From the NCBI GenBank assembly GCA_024349765.1, contig AP026074.1:62001-126000 (forward strand): a DNA stretch of 64,000 nucleotides, given 5' to 3'. The notes under the pieces were generated by a model that searched no databases, had not been told where the DNA came from, and saw nothing but the letters and a program-made list of their open reading frames with translations. Made by a program: the position numbers and the translations under genes. How positions within the stretch are numbered: position 1 is the first letter of the stretch; the number at the start of each line of letters is the position of its first letter. Below, piece after piece: positions 1 through 14,300 of this stretch. The DNA comes from Streptomyces nigrescens. Its GTDB lineage: Bacteria; Actinomycetota; Actinomycetes; Streptomycetales; Streptomycetaceae.

Positions 1-2300
1 GCGCTGCCCGCGCGGACCGTACGGGAGATCCGCCGGACCATGCCGGCCTGCGAGATCGCCAACATCTACGGTCCGACCGAGGCCACCGTGTACGCCACGG
101 CGTGGTTCGCCGGCGACGGCACCCCCGAGCAGGCCCCGCCGATCGGCCGACCGGTCGCCCGGACCCGCGCCTACGTCCTCGACAGCCGGCTGCGGCCCCA
201 ACCCCCGGGCGTGACGGGGGAGTTGTACCTCGGGGGCGGCGGGCTGGCCCGGGGCTACCTCCGACGGCCCGGGCTCACCGCCGCCCGGTTCGTCGCCGAC
301 CCGTTCGCCGGACCGGGCAGCCGGATGTACCGCACCGGCGACCTGGCGCGGTGGACCGCCGACGGCGAGCTGGAGTACCTGGGCCGGGCCGACCACCAGG
401 TCAAGGTGCGGGGCTTCCGGATCGAACTCGGCGAGGTCGAGGAGGCCCTGCTGGCCTGCGACAACGTCACCCAGGCCGCCGCCACCACCCGGGAGGACGA
501 CGGCCACAAGCGGCTGATCGGCTATGTCGTCCCGGCGCCCGGAACGGAGGCCGACCCGGACGCGATCCGCCGCGCGCTCGGCCGCCGGCTGCCCGACTAC
601 ATGGTGCCCGCCGCGGTCGTCGTCCTGCCGGCGATGCCGCTCAACCCCAACGGCAAGCTGGACCGCGACCGGCTGCCCGCCCCCGACCGGTCCGTCGGGA
701 CCACGACCGACTACGTGGCACCGCGCACCGCCACCGAACGGGCGCTGGCCGCGGTCTGGGCCGACGTGCTGCGGGTGGAACGGGTCGGCGTCGACGACAA
801 CTTCTTCACGCTGGGCGGCGACTCGATCCTCAGCATCCAGGTGGTCGCCCAGGCCCGGCAGGCCGGCCTGGCCGTGACCTCGCGCGACGTCTACCGGCAC
901 CAGACGGTCGGCGCACTCGCCCAGTGCCTGGACGCCGCCGATCGTCCCGCCGGGCCCGCGCGCGCCGAGGAGGCCGCCACCGGCGACGCACCGCTCACCC
1001 CGATCCAGCACTGGCTCTTCGAGAGCGACGCCGAGCGGGCCGGCCACTTCGGGCAGACGCTCTCCGTCGAACTCCCGGACGACCTCGACCCGTTGGCGCT
1101 GGAGCAGGCGCTGCGCGACCTGGTCGCCCACCACGACGCGCTCCGCTCGCGCTTCGACCGCGACGACGACGGCCGCCGGCGGCAGCACATCGACGCCGCG
1201 CCGCCCCACCTCGTCCTGCACCGGCACACCGGACCCGACGACGACGCACCCCACCTGGGCCCGTTCGACCTCGCCCGGGGGCCGCTGCTGCGCGCCGTCC
1301 TGCACGACCGCGCGGACGGACGGCCCGCCGTCCTCCACCTGACCGTCCACCACCTGGTCGTCGACGGCGTCTCCTGGCGGCTGCTGCTGGCGGACCTGGA
1401 CCGCGCCTACCGGGCCCGCCGCGAGGGTGAACCCGCCGCCCTGCCGCCGAAGTCCACCCCGCTGCGCCACTGGGCGCGCCGGCTGACCGACCACGCCGAC
1501 GCCGGCGGCTTCGACGACGAGGCCGGCTACTGGACGGACCTGGCCGCCGGCTGCGACCCCGCGCTGCCGACCGATCTCGACGGTCCCAACACCTACGCCT
1601 CGGCCCGCTCGGTGACCGTCCGCCTCACCCCGAAGACCACCGCCGTCCTGCTGCACACCCTCCCCGCCGCCTACCGCACCCAGGTCAACGACGTGCTGCT
1701 CAGCGCGCTGGGCCGGACGCTGCGCGACTGGACCGGCCGCGACCGGACCCCGGTCGACCTGGAGGGCCACGGCCGCGAGGAACTCTTCGAGGACGTCGAC
1801 CTGAGCCGTACGGTCGGCTGGTTCACCACCCGCTACCCGGTCGCCCTCACCGTGGCACCGGACGCGGACTGGGGCACCGTGCTCAAGTCCGTCAAGGAAC
1901 AGCTGCGCGCGGTGCCCCGCCGCGGCCTCGGCCACGGCGTCCACCGCCATCTGCGCGGCACGGCCGGCCTGCCCGAGGCGCCGACCGCCGGCCTCAGCTT
2001 CAACTACCTGGGCCAGTTCGGTCTGCCCGACGGCGACGGCGGCCTCTACCGCGGCCTGCACCGCGGGCTGTCACTGGACGCCGACCCCGCCGCGGCACGG
2101 CCGCACGCACTGGAGGTCGTCGGCCAACTCGACGGCGACGCGCTGGAGTTCACCTGGTTCTACTCGGCGAACCTGCACCACGAGGGGACCGTCGCCCACC
2201 TCGCCGGGCAGTTCGCCGGGGCGCTGGAGGAGATCGCCCGGCACGGTGCCCGGCCCGGGGCGGGCGGGCGCACCCCGTCCGACTTCCCGCTGGCCGACCT
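1..2300 (+). other. NRPS module 0 (partial A)-T-E
   Basis: Only the C-terminal half of the A domain is present. Visible pocket positions are I322, V330 and Y331, the same three as in module 2, which suggests a shared substrate. The T serine lies in LGGDSILSI near 820-845. The E domain (about 985-2260) carries [10 protein letters not shown], so the residue is delivered in D form. The E-to-C linker [15 protein letters not shown] follows near 2264. Confidence 0.9.
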
Positions 2301-5300
2301 CGACCAGCCCACCGTGGACCGGCTGGTGGGGCACGGCGGGACCGTCGAGGACATCCACCCGCTCACCCCCACCCAGGCCGGCATGCTCTTCCACCGGCTG
2401 TCCCAGGACGACCAGAGCGTCTACCACCAGCAGCTCACCTTCGTGCTGGACGGCGTGCCCGACCCGCGGACGCTGGCCGCGGCCTGGCAGCGGATGACCG
2501 ACCGGACCGAGGTGCTGCGCGGCCGCGTCGTCTGGCACGACGTGCCCGAGCCGCTGTTCGTCGTCGAACGCCGCGCCGAGGTGCCGGTCACCCACCTGGA
2601 CTGGCGCGGCCTCACGGACGACGAACGGCAGCAGCGGCTGCGGGACCTGCAGGACCGGGACCGGCGGCGCGGCATCGACCTGGACACCGCCCCGCTGCAG
2701 CGCCTGACCCTGGCCCGGCTGTCCGCCACCGAAGTGCAGGTCGTGTGGTCCTTCCACCACCTGGTACTCGACGGCTGGAGCCTGTTCCAGGTGCTCTCCG
2801 ACGTGTTCCGCGGCCACGCGCTGCTGCGGGGCCCGGACGGCGGTGACGACGGCACCCCGACCGACACCGGTCTGCCGGTCCGCCGGCCGTTCCGCGACTA
2901 CGTCGCCTGGCTGCGCGACCGCGACCGGACCGAGGCCGAACGGCACTGGCGGGACCGCCTCGCCGGGCTCGGCGAACCCACCGCGCTGCCCTACGACCGC
3001 GAACCCACCGAGACCCATCGCGCGGAGTCCTCCGCGGCGGTGCGGGTCACCCTGCCCGCCGCCACCTCCCGCCGCCTGGACGACCTGGCCCGCGGCGCCG
3101 GCCTGACCGTCAACACCCTCGTCCAGGGCGCCTGGGCGCTGCTGCTGGCCCGCCAGACCGGCCGGCCGGACGTCGTCTTCGGCACCACCGTCTCCGGCCG
3201 GCCGCCCGAGCTGCCCGGCGTCGAGGCGATGAACGGCCTGTTCATCGCGACCGTCCCGACCCGGCTGACCGTCCCCGCCGACGGCACCGTGCGGGACTGG
3301 CTGCGCCGGGTGCAGGAGATCCAGAGCGACGACCGGCGCTTCGACCACGTACCGCTCGCCCGGCTCAAGGGCCTCACCGAACTCCCCGAACAGGCCCGGC
3401 TCTTCGACAGCATCGTGGTGTTCGAGAACTATCCGGTCGGCGACGATCTCGCCGCCGCGCACGGCCTGCGGCTGACCGGACTCGACGGCATCGAGACCAC
3501 CAACTATCCGCTCAGCCTCGTCGCCTACCCCGGGCCCGAACTGGCCCTGCGGCTCGGCTACGACCCGGAGCTGTTCGACGCCGCCACCGTCGAGCGGATG
3601 GCCGAGTACCTCACGGTCCTGCTGGCGGAGATGGCCGACGACGCCGGGCGCCCGCCGGCCCGGCTGCCGGTCCTCGGCGCCGCCCGCCGCCGGCAGGTGC
3701 TGGAGGAGTGGAACGACACCGCCACCGCACTGCCCGAGGACACCGTCGCCGGGCTGTTCGCCGCCCAGGTCCGGCGCACCCCCGACGCCCCCGCCCTGGA
3801 CACCGGCGACGGCACCCTGAGCTACCGCCAACTCGACGCCCGCGTCGAGGCGTTGGCCCAGCGGCTGACCGCCCTCGGTGTCCGCCCCGAACACCCGGTC
3901 GCCGTCCTCATGGATCGCTCGGCCGCCCTGGTCGTCGCCCAGCTGGCGCTCGCCAGGACCGGTGGCGTGTACGTTCCGCTGGACGGCCGCGCGCCCGAGC
4001 AGCGGCTGCGGCAGGTGCTGACGGAGAGCACCGCGGACCTCGTCCTCACCGACGCCGCCTGGCAGGACACCGCCGCCGCGGTGGCACCCGGCGGGCGCAC
4101 CCTGCTGGTGACCGACGAAGCGGGCGAGCCCGCCCCGGCCGACCTGCCCGCACCCGCGGTCCACCCGGACCACGTGCTCCAGCTGATGTTCACCTCCGGC
4201 TCCACCGGGCGGCCCAAGGGCGTCGCGGTGCGCCACCGGGACGTCGTGGCGCTCGCCTCGGACCGCGCCTTCGCCGGACACGACCGGGTCCTGCTGCACT
4301 CCCCGCAGGCCTTCGACGCCGCCACCTACGAGCTGTGGGTGCCGCTGCTGCGCGGCGGCCGGGTCGTCCTGGCCCCGCCCGCGGACGTGGACGCCGCCAC
4401 GGTCCGCCGCGCTATCGCCGAACAGGGCGTGACCTGCCTCTGGCTGACCGCCGGACTGTTCCGGCTGCTGGCCCAGGAGGACCCCGGCTGCCTGCGCGGC
4501 GCCCGGGAGGTGTGGACCGGGGGAGAGGCCGTACCGGGCGGGGCCGTGCGCCGCGTCCTGGAGGCCTGCCCCGGCCTCACCGTGGTCGACGGCTACGGAC
4601 CCACCGAGACGACGACCTTCGCCACCCGGCGGGTCTTCCGGGCCGGCGACCCGCTGCCCGCCACCCTCCCCATCGGACGCCCGCTGGACAACACCCGGGT
4701 CTACGTCCTCGACGGCACCCTGCAGCCCCAGCCGCCGGGCATCCCCGGTGAGCTGTACCTCGCCGGGGCCGGGCTCGCCCGCGGCTACCACGGCCGGCCC
4801 GGCGCCACCGCGGAGCGCTACCTCGCCGACCCCTTCGGCCCGCCCGGCAGCCGGATGTACCGCACCGGCGACCTCGTGCGCTGGAGCCCGGACGGCGAAC
4901 TGCACTTCGTGGGACGGGCCGACGACCAGATCAAGATCCGCGGCTTCCGCGTGGAACCGGCCGAGATCGCCGACCGGCTCACCCGCCACGACGCCGTCGC
5001 CGAGGCGCTGGTGGCCGTCCCCGCGGACGGCGGCCGCAAGCGCCTGGTCGCCTACCTCGTGCCCGCCGCGGGCGCGAGCCTGCCGCCGGTGGACGAGCTG
5101 CGCGCGGCGCTCGCCGCCGAACTGCCCGACTACATGGTCCCGGCCGCGTTCGTCACCCTGGACGCACTGCCGCTCACCGCCAACGGCAAGGTCGACCACC
5201 GCCGGCTGCCGACCCCCGACTGGTCCGCGGCCGGTGCCGGGGAGCATGTGGCGCCGCGCACCGAGACCGAGCGGATCCTCGCCGGGATCTGGTGCACCCT

Positions 5301-8300
5301 GCTGGGCGTGGCACGGGTCGGTGTCGAGGACAACTTCTTCACGCTGGGCGGCGATTCGATCCTCAGCATCCAGGTCGTCTCGCGCGCCCGGAAGGCGGGC
5401 CTGACCCTCACGCCCCGGGACGTGTTCCGGCACCCGACCGTCGCGGCCCTGGCGGCCGCCACCGGTTCCACCGCGCCCGTCACCGGCACCGACCCGGTCG
5501 ACGGGGACGTCGACCTCACCCCCATCCAGCACTGGTTCCTCGACGCCGACCCGCAGCGCCCCGGGTACTTCAACCAGTCCGTCGTCATCGAACTGGCCGA
5601 GGACCCCGACCCGGAGGCGCTGGAGACGGCGCTGCACGCGCTGTGGCGTCACCACGACGCGCTGCGGGCCCGCTTCGACCGGCGCCCGGACGGCACCTGG
5701 CACCAGCACTGCCCCGGCCCGGACGCGACGGACCCGCAGCTGCTGCGGATCCACCACCTGGCCGGCCGCACCGTCGAGGAGCGCACCGCCGAGGCCGACG
5801 CGGCCATGGCCGAGGCCCACGGCGGCTTCCGGCTCGCGGACGGCCCGCTGCTCGCCGCCCGGCTCTTCACGGGGAGACAACTCCCGGCATCCAAGCTCTT
5901 TCTGACGGTGCATCATCTGGTCGTCGACGGCGTCTCCTGGCGGGTCCTGCTGGAGGACCTGGAGACCGCCTACCGCCAGGCACGCACCGCCGAACCGGTC
6001 CGGCTGCCCGCCCGTACCACCTCCGTCCAGGAGTGGGCCCGGCGGCTGCGGGCCCACACGGAAGCCGGCGGATTCACCGGCGAGAGGGCCCACTGGGAGA
6101 CGGTGGCCGAGCACTGCGCGGCCCCGCTGCCGGTCGACGCCGACGGCGGCAACACCGTCGCCGACCTGCGCTCGGTCACCGTCCGCCTGGACCCGCGGGA
6201 CACCGCCGACCTGCTGCACAAGGTGCCCGGCGTCTACCGCACCCGGATCAACGACGTCCTGCTCACCGCGCTCGGCCGGGTACTGGCCGACTGGACCGGC
6301 CGCCGCACCGTCGCCGTCGGCCTGGAGGGCCACGGCCGCGAGGACCACCTCTTCGACGGCGTCGACCTGTCCCGTACGGTCGGCTGGTTCACCAGCCTGT
6401 TCCCGGTCGCCCTCGACGTGCCGGCCGGCGGCTGGGCCGATGCCCTCAAGTCGGTCAAGGAGCAGCTGCGCGCCGTACCCGGCCGGGGCCTCGGCCACGG
6501 AGCGCTGCGCCATCTCGCGCCCACCGCCGGGATCGCCGACGCAGCCCTCCCTCCGATCAGCTTCAACTACCTGGGCCGCTTCGACTGGACCGCCGACGGC
6601 GGCGGCCTGATCCGCGCGGTACGCGGTGGACTCGGCGGCGCCGCCGCACCCGAGTCCGTACGGCCGCACCTGCTCGACGTCGTGGGCCGGGTCGAGGGCG
6701 GCAGCCTGGAACTCACCTGGCACTACAGCCGCGGCGTGCACCGCGAGGAGACGGTCACCGCCCTGGCCGAGGGCATGCGCACCGCCCTGACGGAGCTCGT
6801 CGCGCACTGCGCCGCCCCGGACGCCGGCGGCCGCACCCCCTCCGACTTCCCGCTGGCCCGCCTCGACCAGACGGCCGTGGACCGGATCGTGGCCGACGGC
6901 CGCACCGTGGAGGACGTCTACCCGCTGACCCCGATGCAGGCCGGCATGCTCTTCCACGGCCTGATGGACCCGTCCTCCGACGCCTACTTCAACCAGGTCC
7001 AGCTGCTGCTGACCGGTGTCACCGACCCGGCGGCGCTGGCCACTGCCTGGCAGCAGACCGCCGACGCCAACCCCATGCTCCGCACGCGACTGGTGTGGCA
7101 GGAGACCCCCGAGCCACTCCAGATCGTCCAGACCCGGGCCACCGTCCCCGTCACCCACCACGACTGGACCGGCCGAAGCGCCGAGCGCGGCGAGGAGGCG
7201 CTGGCCGCCCTGCTCGCCGAGGACCGGGCGGCCGGCCTCGACCTCACCACCGCGCCCCTGATGCGGCTGACCCTGATCAGGCTCGCCGCCGACCAGGTGC
7301 GCCTCGTGTGGACCTTCCACCACATCCTGCTCGACGGCTGGAGCGCGGCCCAGGTCGTCGACGAGGTCTTCGAGCGGTACGCCGCGCTCACCGCCGGCCG
7401 CCGCCCCGAGGTCCCCTCGCGGGCGCCGTTCGCCGGCTATCTGCGCTGGCTGGCGGAGCAGGACGACACCCACGCCGAGCAGTACTGGCGCCGCACCCTG
7501 GCCGGCTTCACCGCGCCCACCGAACTGCCCCGCGACCGCACGCCGTTGGAGGCCCACCGCAGCGCGTCCTCGGACACCGTGCACCTCACGCTGGACGCGG
7601 CCGACTCCGCACGGCTGCGGGAGACCGCGCAGCGGGCCGGCCTCACCATGAACACCGTGCTCCAGGGCGCCTGGGGGCTGCTGCTCGGCCGCTACGGCAA
7701 CACCGACGACGTGGTCTTCGGCAGCACCGTCTCCGGCCGGCCCGCCGACCTGCCCGGCGTGGAATCCATGGTCGGCGTGTTCATCAACACCCTGCCGACC
7801 CGGGTGCGGATCGACGCCGACCGCCCGCTGCTGGACTGGCTGCGCGAGGTGCAGAGCGCCCAGTCGGAGTCCCGCCGGCACGACTTCGTCTCCCTCGCCC
7901 AACTGCAGAACTGGAGCGAACTCCCCGGCGGCGTCGGCCTGTTCGACAGCATCGTGGTCTTCGAGAACTACCCGTTCGACCGCGATGCCCTCGCCCGGCA
8001 CGGCCTGCGCGTGGCCCAGCAGCGCGAACTGGAGCCGACCAGCTACCCGCTCAGCGTGGTCGTCGCCCCCGGCGAGCGCCTCACCATCGCCCTGGACTAC
8101 GACCCGGCCGCCTTCGACGCCGCCACCATCGAGCGGCTCGGCGGCTGCCTGCGCGTGCTGCTCACCGAAATGGCCGCCGACCCGGAGCGCCGGCTCGCGG
8201 ACCTGCCGCTGCTGACCGCGGAGGAGAGCGCCCGCCTCCTCGACCGGTCCGGCGCACCGGCCGCCGCGACGCCGGACCGCGTACTGCCGGAGGTCTTCGA

Positions 8301-11300
8301 GGAACAGGCGGCCCGCACCCCCGACGCCGAGGCCGTGGTGGCCGGGACCGAAAGCCTCACCTACCGGGAACTCAACGCCCGCGCCAACCGGCTGGCCCGG
8401 CTGCTGATCGCCTCGGGCGCCGGCCCGGAACGGTTCGTCGCCCTCGCGCTGCCGCGCACCGCCGACCTGCCGGTGGCCCTGCTGGCCGTCCTCAAGAGCG
8501 GCGCCGGCTACCTGCCGGTCGACCCGGCGTACCCGGCCGAGCGGATCTCCTTCCTCTTCGACGACGTCCGGCCGGACATCCTCCTGACCACCTCCGACCT
8601 CGCCGCCCGCCTGCCCGACGGGCCCACCGTCCGCCTCGCGCTGGACGACCCGGCGCTCGCCGGACGCCTCGCGGAGCAGTCCGCCGCCGACCCCGCCGCC
8701 GCCGAGCGGACCGGCGCCCTGCTGCCCGCCCACCCCGCCTACGTCATCCACACCTCGGGCTCCACCGGCCGCCCCAAGGGCGTGGTCGTCACCCACGGCT
8801 CGGTGGTGGCCCTGGCCGACTGGGCGGCCACCGCGTTCGGCAGCCGGGGCCTGGCCCACGTCGTCGCCTCGACCTCGCTCAACTTCGACGTCTCGGTCTT
8901 CGAGCTGCTCTGCCCGCTGCTCTGCGGCGGCCGCATCGACCTCGTACCGGACCTGCTGGCGCTGGCCGAACGCACCGAACCCTGGACCGCGAGCCTGCTC
9001 AGCGCCGTCCCCTCCGCCCTCGGCCGGCTGCTCGCCGAGGACACCGTGCACGTCACCGCGGACACCGTGGTCCTCGCCGGCGAGGGGCTCGCCGCCCGCA
9101 CCGTCCGCGACGTCCGCGCCGCCGTCCCCGGCTGCACGGTCGCCAACATCTACGGCCCCACCGAGGCCACCGTCTACGCCACCGCCTGGACCTGCGACCC
9201 CGCCGACCCGGACCGCACCCCGCCCATCGGCAGCCCCGTCGGCGGCGCCCGCGCCTACGTCCTCGACGCCCGGCTCCGGCCGGTACCGGCCGGCGTACCC
9301 GGCGAGCTCTACCTCGCCGGCACCGGCGTGGCCCGCGGCTACTTCGCCCGGCCCGGCCTCACCGCCCGCCGGTTCCTCCCGGACCCGTACGGCCCCGCGG
9401 GCGCACGGATGTACCGCACCGGCGACCTCGTACGCCGGGACGCCGACGGCCAGTTGGTGTACCTCGGACGGACCGACGACCAGGTCAAGGTGCGCGGCTT
9501 CCGGATCGAACTCGGCGAGGTCGAGGCCGCGCTGACCCGCCACCCCGACGTGGCCGAGGCCGCCGCGCGGGTCGTCGAGACCGACGGCCACAAGCGCCTG
9601 ATCGGCTACGCCGTCGGCCGGGGCGCGACCCGCCCCGACCCCGCCGAGGTACGCGCCTTCCTCGCCGCGCGCCTGCCCGACCACCTGGTCCCCGCGGTCG
9701 TCGTCCCCCTGGACCGGCTCCCGCTGGGCACCACCGGCAAGCTCGACCGGCGCGCCCTGCCCGCCCCCGACTGGACCGCCCCCACCGGCGGCCAGGTGGC
9801 CCCGCGCACCGACACCGAACGGACGCTGGCCGCCATCTGGGCCCAGGTGCTGGGCGTGGAGGCGGTCGGCGTGGAGGACAACTACTTCACCCTCGGCGGC
9901 GATTCGATCCTCAGCATCCAGATCGTCTCCGCGGCCCGCCGCGCCGGCCTCGACCTGGCACCCCGGCACCTGTTCGTCCACCAGACCGTCGCCGAACTGG
10001 CCGCCGCCGTCGGGCAGTTGCCGGCCGCGGCGGTCCCCGCCGACCAGGGCCCGGTGGTGGGGGAGGTGCCGCTCACCCCCGTCCAGCACTGGCTGTTCGA
10101 GACCCTGCCCGGCACCGCGGCGCACTTCACCCAGTCGCTCTCCTACGAACTCACCGCCGACACCGACGAGGACGCGCTGCGCACCGCGCTGGCCGCGGTG
10201 CTGGAACACCACGACGTGCTGCGCTCCCGGTACGCACCGGCCGCCGACGGCCGCTGGCGGCAGCACACCGCGGCCCCCGGCGCGGCCCCCGACCTGGAGG
10301 TCCGCGACCTGCCCGGCCGGGACCCGAAGGACCGGGCCACGGCGCTGCGCGCCCTGTCCGATGAGCTCTGCGCGGGCTTCGACCTGGCCCACGGGCCGCT
10401 GCTGAAGACCGTGCTGTGCCGCCCGGCCGACGACGAGGAGGCCCGCCCGGTGCTGCTGCTGGCCGCCCACCACCTGGTCGTGGACGCGGTGTCCTGGCGC
10501 ATCCTGCTGGAGGACCTCGACACCGCCTACCGCGCGGTGCGCGCCGGGGGCCGGGCCGGGCTCGGGCCCCGGACGACCTCCTTCCGGGACTGGGCGCAGC
10601 GGCTCCGGGACCACACCGCGGCCGGCGGCTTCGACGACGAACTCCCGTACTGGACCCGGGCGCACGCGCCCGCCGCCCTGCCCACCGACCGCACCGGCCG
10701 CAACACCGCCGCCTCCGAGGACACCGTGACCGTCCGGCTGGAGGCCGAGGAGACCCGCCGGCTGCTCCAGGACGTGCCCGACGCCTACCGGACCCGGATC
10801 AACGACGTCCTGCTGTGCGCCCTGGGCCGCGTACTGGCCCGCTGGACCGGGCACGACCGGGTACTGGTCGGGCTGGAGGGCCACGGCCGCGAGGAGATCT
10901 TCGACGACGTCGACCTGTCCCGCACGGTCGGCTGGTTCACCACCATGTTCCCGGTCGCGCTGGACGTGCCGCCGGGCGCCGGCCTCGCCACGGTCCTGAA
11001 GTCGGTGAAGGAGGGCCTGCGCGCGCTGCCCCGGCACGGCCTCGGCCACGGCGCCCTGCGCCACCTGCGCGGCCCCGCCGCCCCGGGCCTCCCGGACGCC
11101 CCGCAGATCGGCTTCAACTACCTCGGCCAGCAGGACTGGCACGCCTTTGCCGGGGACGGCCTGCTGCACGCACCGTACGGCCCGCTGGAGGGCGGCATGG
11201 ACCCGGCGGCCGAACGGCCCCAGCTGATCGACGTGGTCGGCCGGGTGACGGACAAGCGGCTGGAGTTCAGCTGGTCGTACTCGACCGAGCGGCACCTGCC

Positions 11301-14300
11301 CTCCACCGTGACCCGGCTGGCCGAGGAGATGGCCGCCGAACTGCGGGAGATCGTCCGGCACTGCGCAGAACCGGGTGCCGGCGGTCGCACGCCCTCCGAC
11401 TTCCCGCTGGCCCGCCTCGACCAGGACACCGTCGACCGGCTGGTCGGCACCGGCCGGGACGTCACCGACCTCTATCCGCTGACCCCCACCCAGACCGGCA
11501 TGGTCTTCCACGGCCTCGACGCCCCCGAGGAGGGCCTCTACGTCGAACAGGCCACCTTCGTCGTGGACGGGGTGCGCGACCCGCGGGTGCTGGCCGCCGC
11601 CTGGCAGCACGTCGTCGACCGCACCCCCGTGCTGCGCACCGCGGTGCTGCTGCACGAGGCGCCCGCCCCGCTGCAGGCCGTGCACCGCTTTGTCGCCCTG
11701 CCGGTGACCGAGCTGGACTGGAGCGACCTGCCGCCGGTCGAGCGGGCGGCCGCGCTGGAACGGCTGCTCGCCGAGGACCGGGCCCGCGGCATGGCCCTGG
11801 ACCGGGCCCCGCTGCTGCGGCTCACTCTCATCCGGCTCGCCCCGTCCGAGGTCCGGGTCGTGTGGACCTTCCACCACGTCCTGCTGGACGGCTGGAGCGT
11901 CTTCCAGGTGCTCGCGGACGTCTTCGCCTGCCACGCCGCCCTCACCGTCGGCACCGAGCCCCGGCTGCCGGACCGCAGACCGTTCGCGGACCACGTCGCC
12001 TGGCTCGCCGCCCAGGACCCGGCCCCGGCCGAGGCGCACTGGCGCCGGGCGCTGGCCGGGCTCACCGCCCCCACCCCGCTGCCCTACGACCGGCGCCCGG
12101 CCCCCGGCGCCGCCACCCGCTCCGGCACCTGGCTGTCGCTCCACCTCGACGAGGAACGCACCGCCGCGCTCCAGGACTTCGCCCGGCGCCACCACCTCAC
12201 CCTCAACACCGTCGTCCAGGGTGCCTGGGGCCTGCTGCTGTCCCGCTGGAGCGGCGAGCGGGACGTCTGCTTCGGCTCGACGGTCTCCGGCCGGCCCGCC
12301 GACCTGCCCGGCGCCGAGGCCATCCCGGGCCTGTTCATCACCACCCTGCCGGTACGCGTGGACGTCACCGGCGACACGCCCCCGGCCGAGTGGCTGCGCG
12401 GCGTCCAGACCGCGCAGGCCGACGCCCGCGGATGCGACCACGTCGCGCTGTCGGACCTGCACGACTGGAGCGAACTGCCCGCCGGCACCCCGCTGTTCGA
12501 CAGCCTGGTGGTCTTCGAGAACTACCCGATCACCACCACGGCCGCCACCGCGCACGGCCTCCGGGTACGCGATCTGCACGCGCTGGAGGCCACCAACTAC
12601 CCGCTGACCGTGGTGGTGTCGCCCGGCTCCCGGCTGACCGTCGAACTCGGCTACGACCCGCGGTACTTCGCGGAGTCCACCGCCGGGTCCCTGGCCGGAC
12701 AGCTCGTGCACACCCTCGGCGCGCTCGCGGAGCCCGGTGCGGCGACCTCCCTGGACCGCATCGACGTGCTGCCGCCGGAGGAGCGCGCCCGGCTGACCGA
12801 TCGGTCCGCCCGGCCGGACGGCGACGCCGTGCCGCCCGCGACCCTGGCCGCGCTCATCGAGGCGACGGTCGACCGCTCACCCACCGCGCCCGCGCTGGAG
12901 GATCCCGAACTGCGGCTCAACTACGCCGAGTTGGAGGACCGTGCCAACCGCCTCGCGCACCGGCTGATCGCCCGCGGAACCGGCCCCGGCGATCTCGTCG
13001 CCCTGGTGCTGCCCCGGTCGGCCGACATGATCGTCGCCCAGCTGGCCACCGCCAAGGCGGGCGCCGCCTACCTGCCCGTCGACCCCGGCTACCCGGACGA
13101 GCGGATCGCCCTGATGCTGCGCGACGCGGCCCCCGCCGTCACCCTGCGGGCCGCGGACGTCCGGGACCTCCTGGCGGCCGGCCCGGACGGCACCCCGTCC
13201 CACCGCCCCACCGACCGCGACCGGACCCGCCCGCTCGACCTCGACGACCCGGCCTACGTCATCTACACCTCCGGATCCACCGGCACCCCCAAGGGCGTCG
13301 TCGTCACCCACCGCGGACTGGCCGGCTTCGCCGCCGCCGAGGCCGACCACTACCAGGTCCGGCCCGGGGACCGCGTGCTGGCCTTCGCCACGCCCAGCTT
13401 CGACGCGTCCGTACTGGAGCTCTGCATGGCCCTGCCGGCCGGCGCCTGCCTGGTGGTCCCGCCGCCCGGCCCGCTGCTCGGCGCGCAACTCGCGGACGTG
13501 CTGCGAACCGCCCGCATCACCCACACCCTGCTGCCACCCGCCGCGCTCGCCACCGTCCCGCCGGACACCCCCGGCACCCTGCCGGACCTGCGCACCCTCA
13601 TCGTCGGCGCGGACACCTGCGGCGCCGAACTGGCCGGCCGCTGGGCCCCGCACCACCGGATGGTCAACTCCTACGGCCCCACCGAGACCACCGTCGTCGC
13701 CACCTGGTCCGATCCGCTGCCGGCCGACGGCGGTACGCCCCCGATCGGCCGCCCGCTGCCCGCCACCGGCGTCTACGTCCTCGACGCCCGGCTCCGCCCG
13801 GTCGCCGACGGCGTCCCCGGCGAACTGTGGATCAGCGGCCCCTCCCTGGCCCGCGGCTACCTGGGCCGCCCCGGCCTGACCGCCGCCCGCTTCCTCGCCG
13901 ACCCCTACGGCCCGCCGGGCACCCGCATGTACCGCACCGGCGACCTGGTGCGGCGCGACGCCCACGGCGACCTCCACCACCTCGGCCGCACCGACCACCA
14001 GATCAAGCTGCGAGGCCACCGCATCGAGGCGGGCGAGGTCGAGGCCGCGCTCGCCCGCCACCCGGCCGTCCGCGACGCCGTGGTGACCGTACGGGAGGAC
14101 GAGCCCGGACGGCCGCGGCTGGTGGCCCATCTGCTGGCCGCACCCGGGGCCGACACCCCGATCGGGCCGGAACTACGGGCCTTCGCCGCCCGTACGCTGC
14201 CCGCCCACATGGTCCCCGCCGCCTTCGCCGTCCTGGAGCGCTTCCCGCTCACCGAGAACGGCAAGACCGACCGCGCCGCCCTGCCCGCGCCGGAACCGGA

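Noticed and set aside
2071-12711. Very long open frame on the minus strand, antisense to the first NRPS (3546 codons), and similar ones at 13905-20279 and 20349-26528
   Set aside because: Composition is dominated by Gly, Arg, Val and Gln with no domains. Such frames arise opposite GC-biased coding sequence whose third positions are nearly all G or C. The plus strand has intact NRPS motifs throughout.
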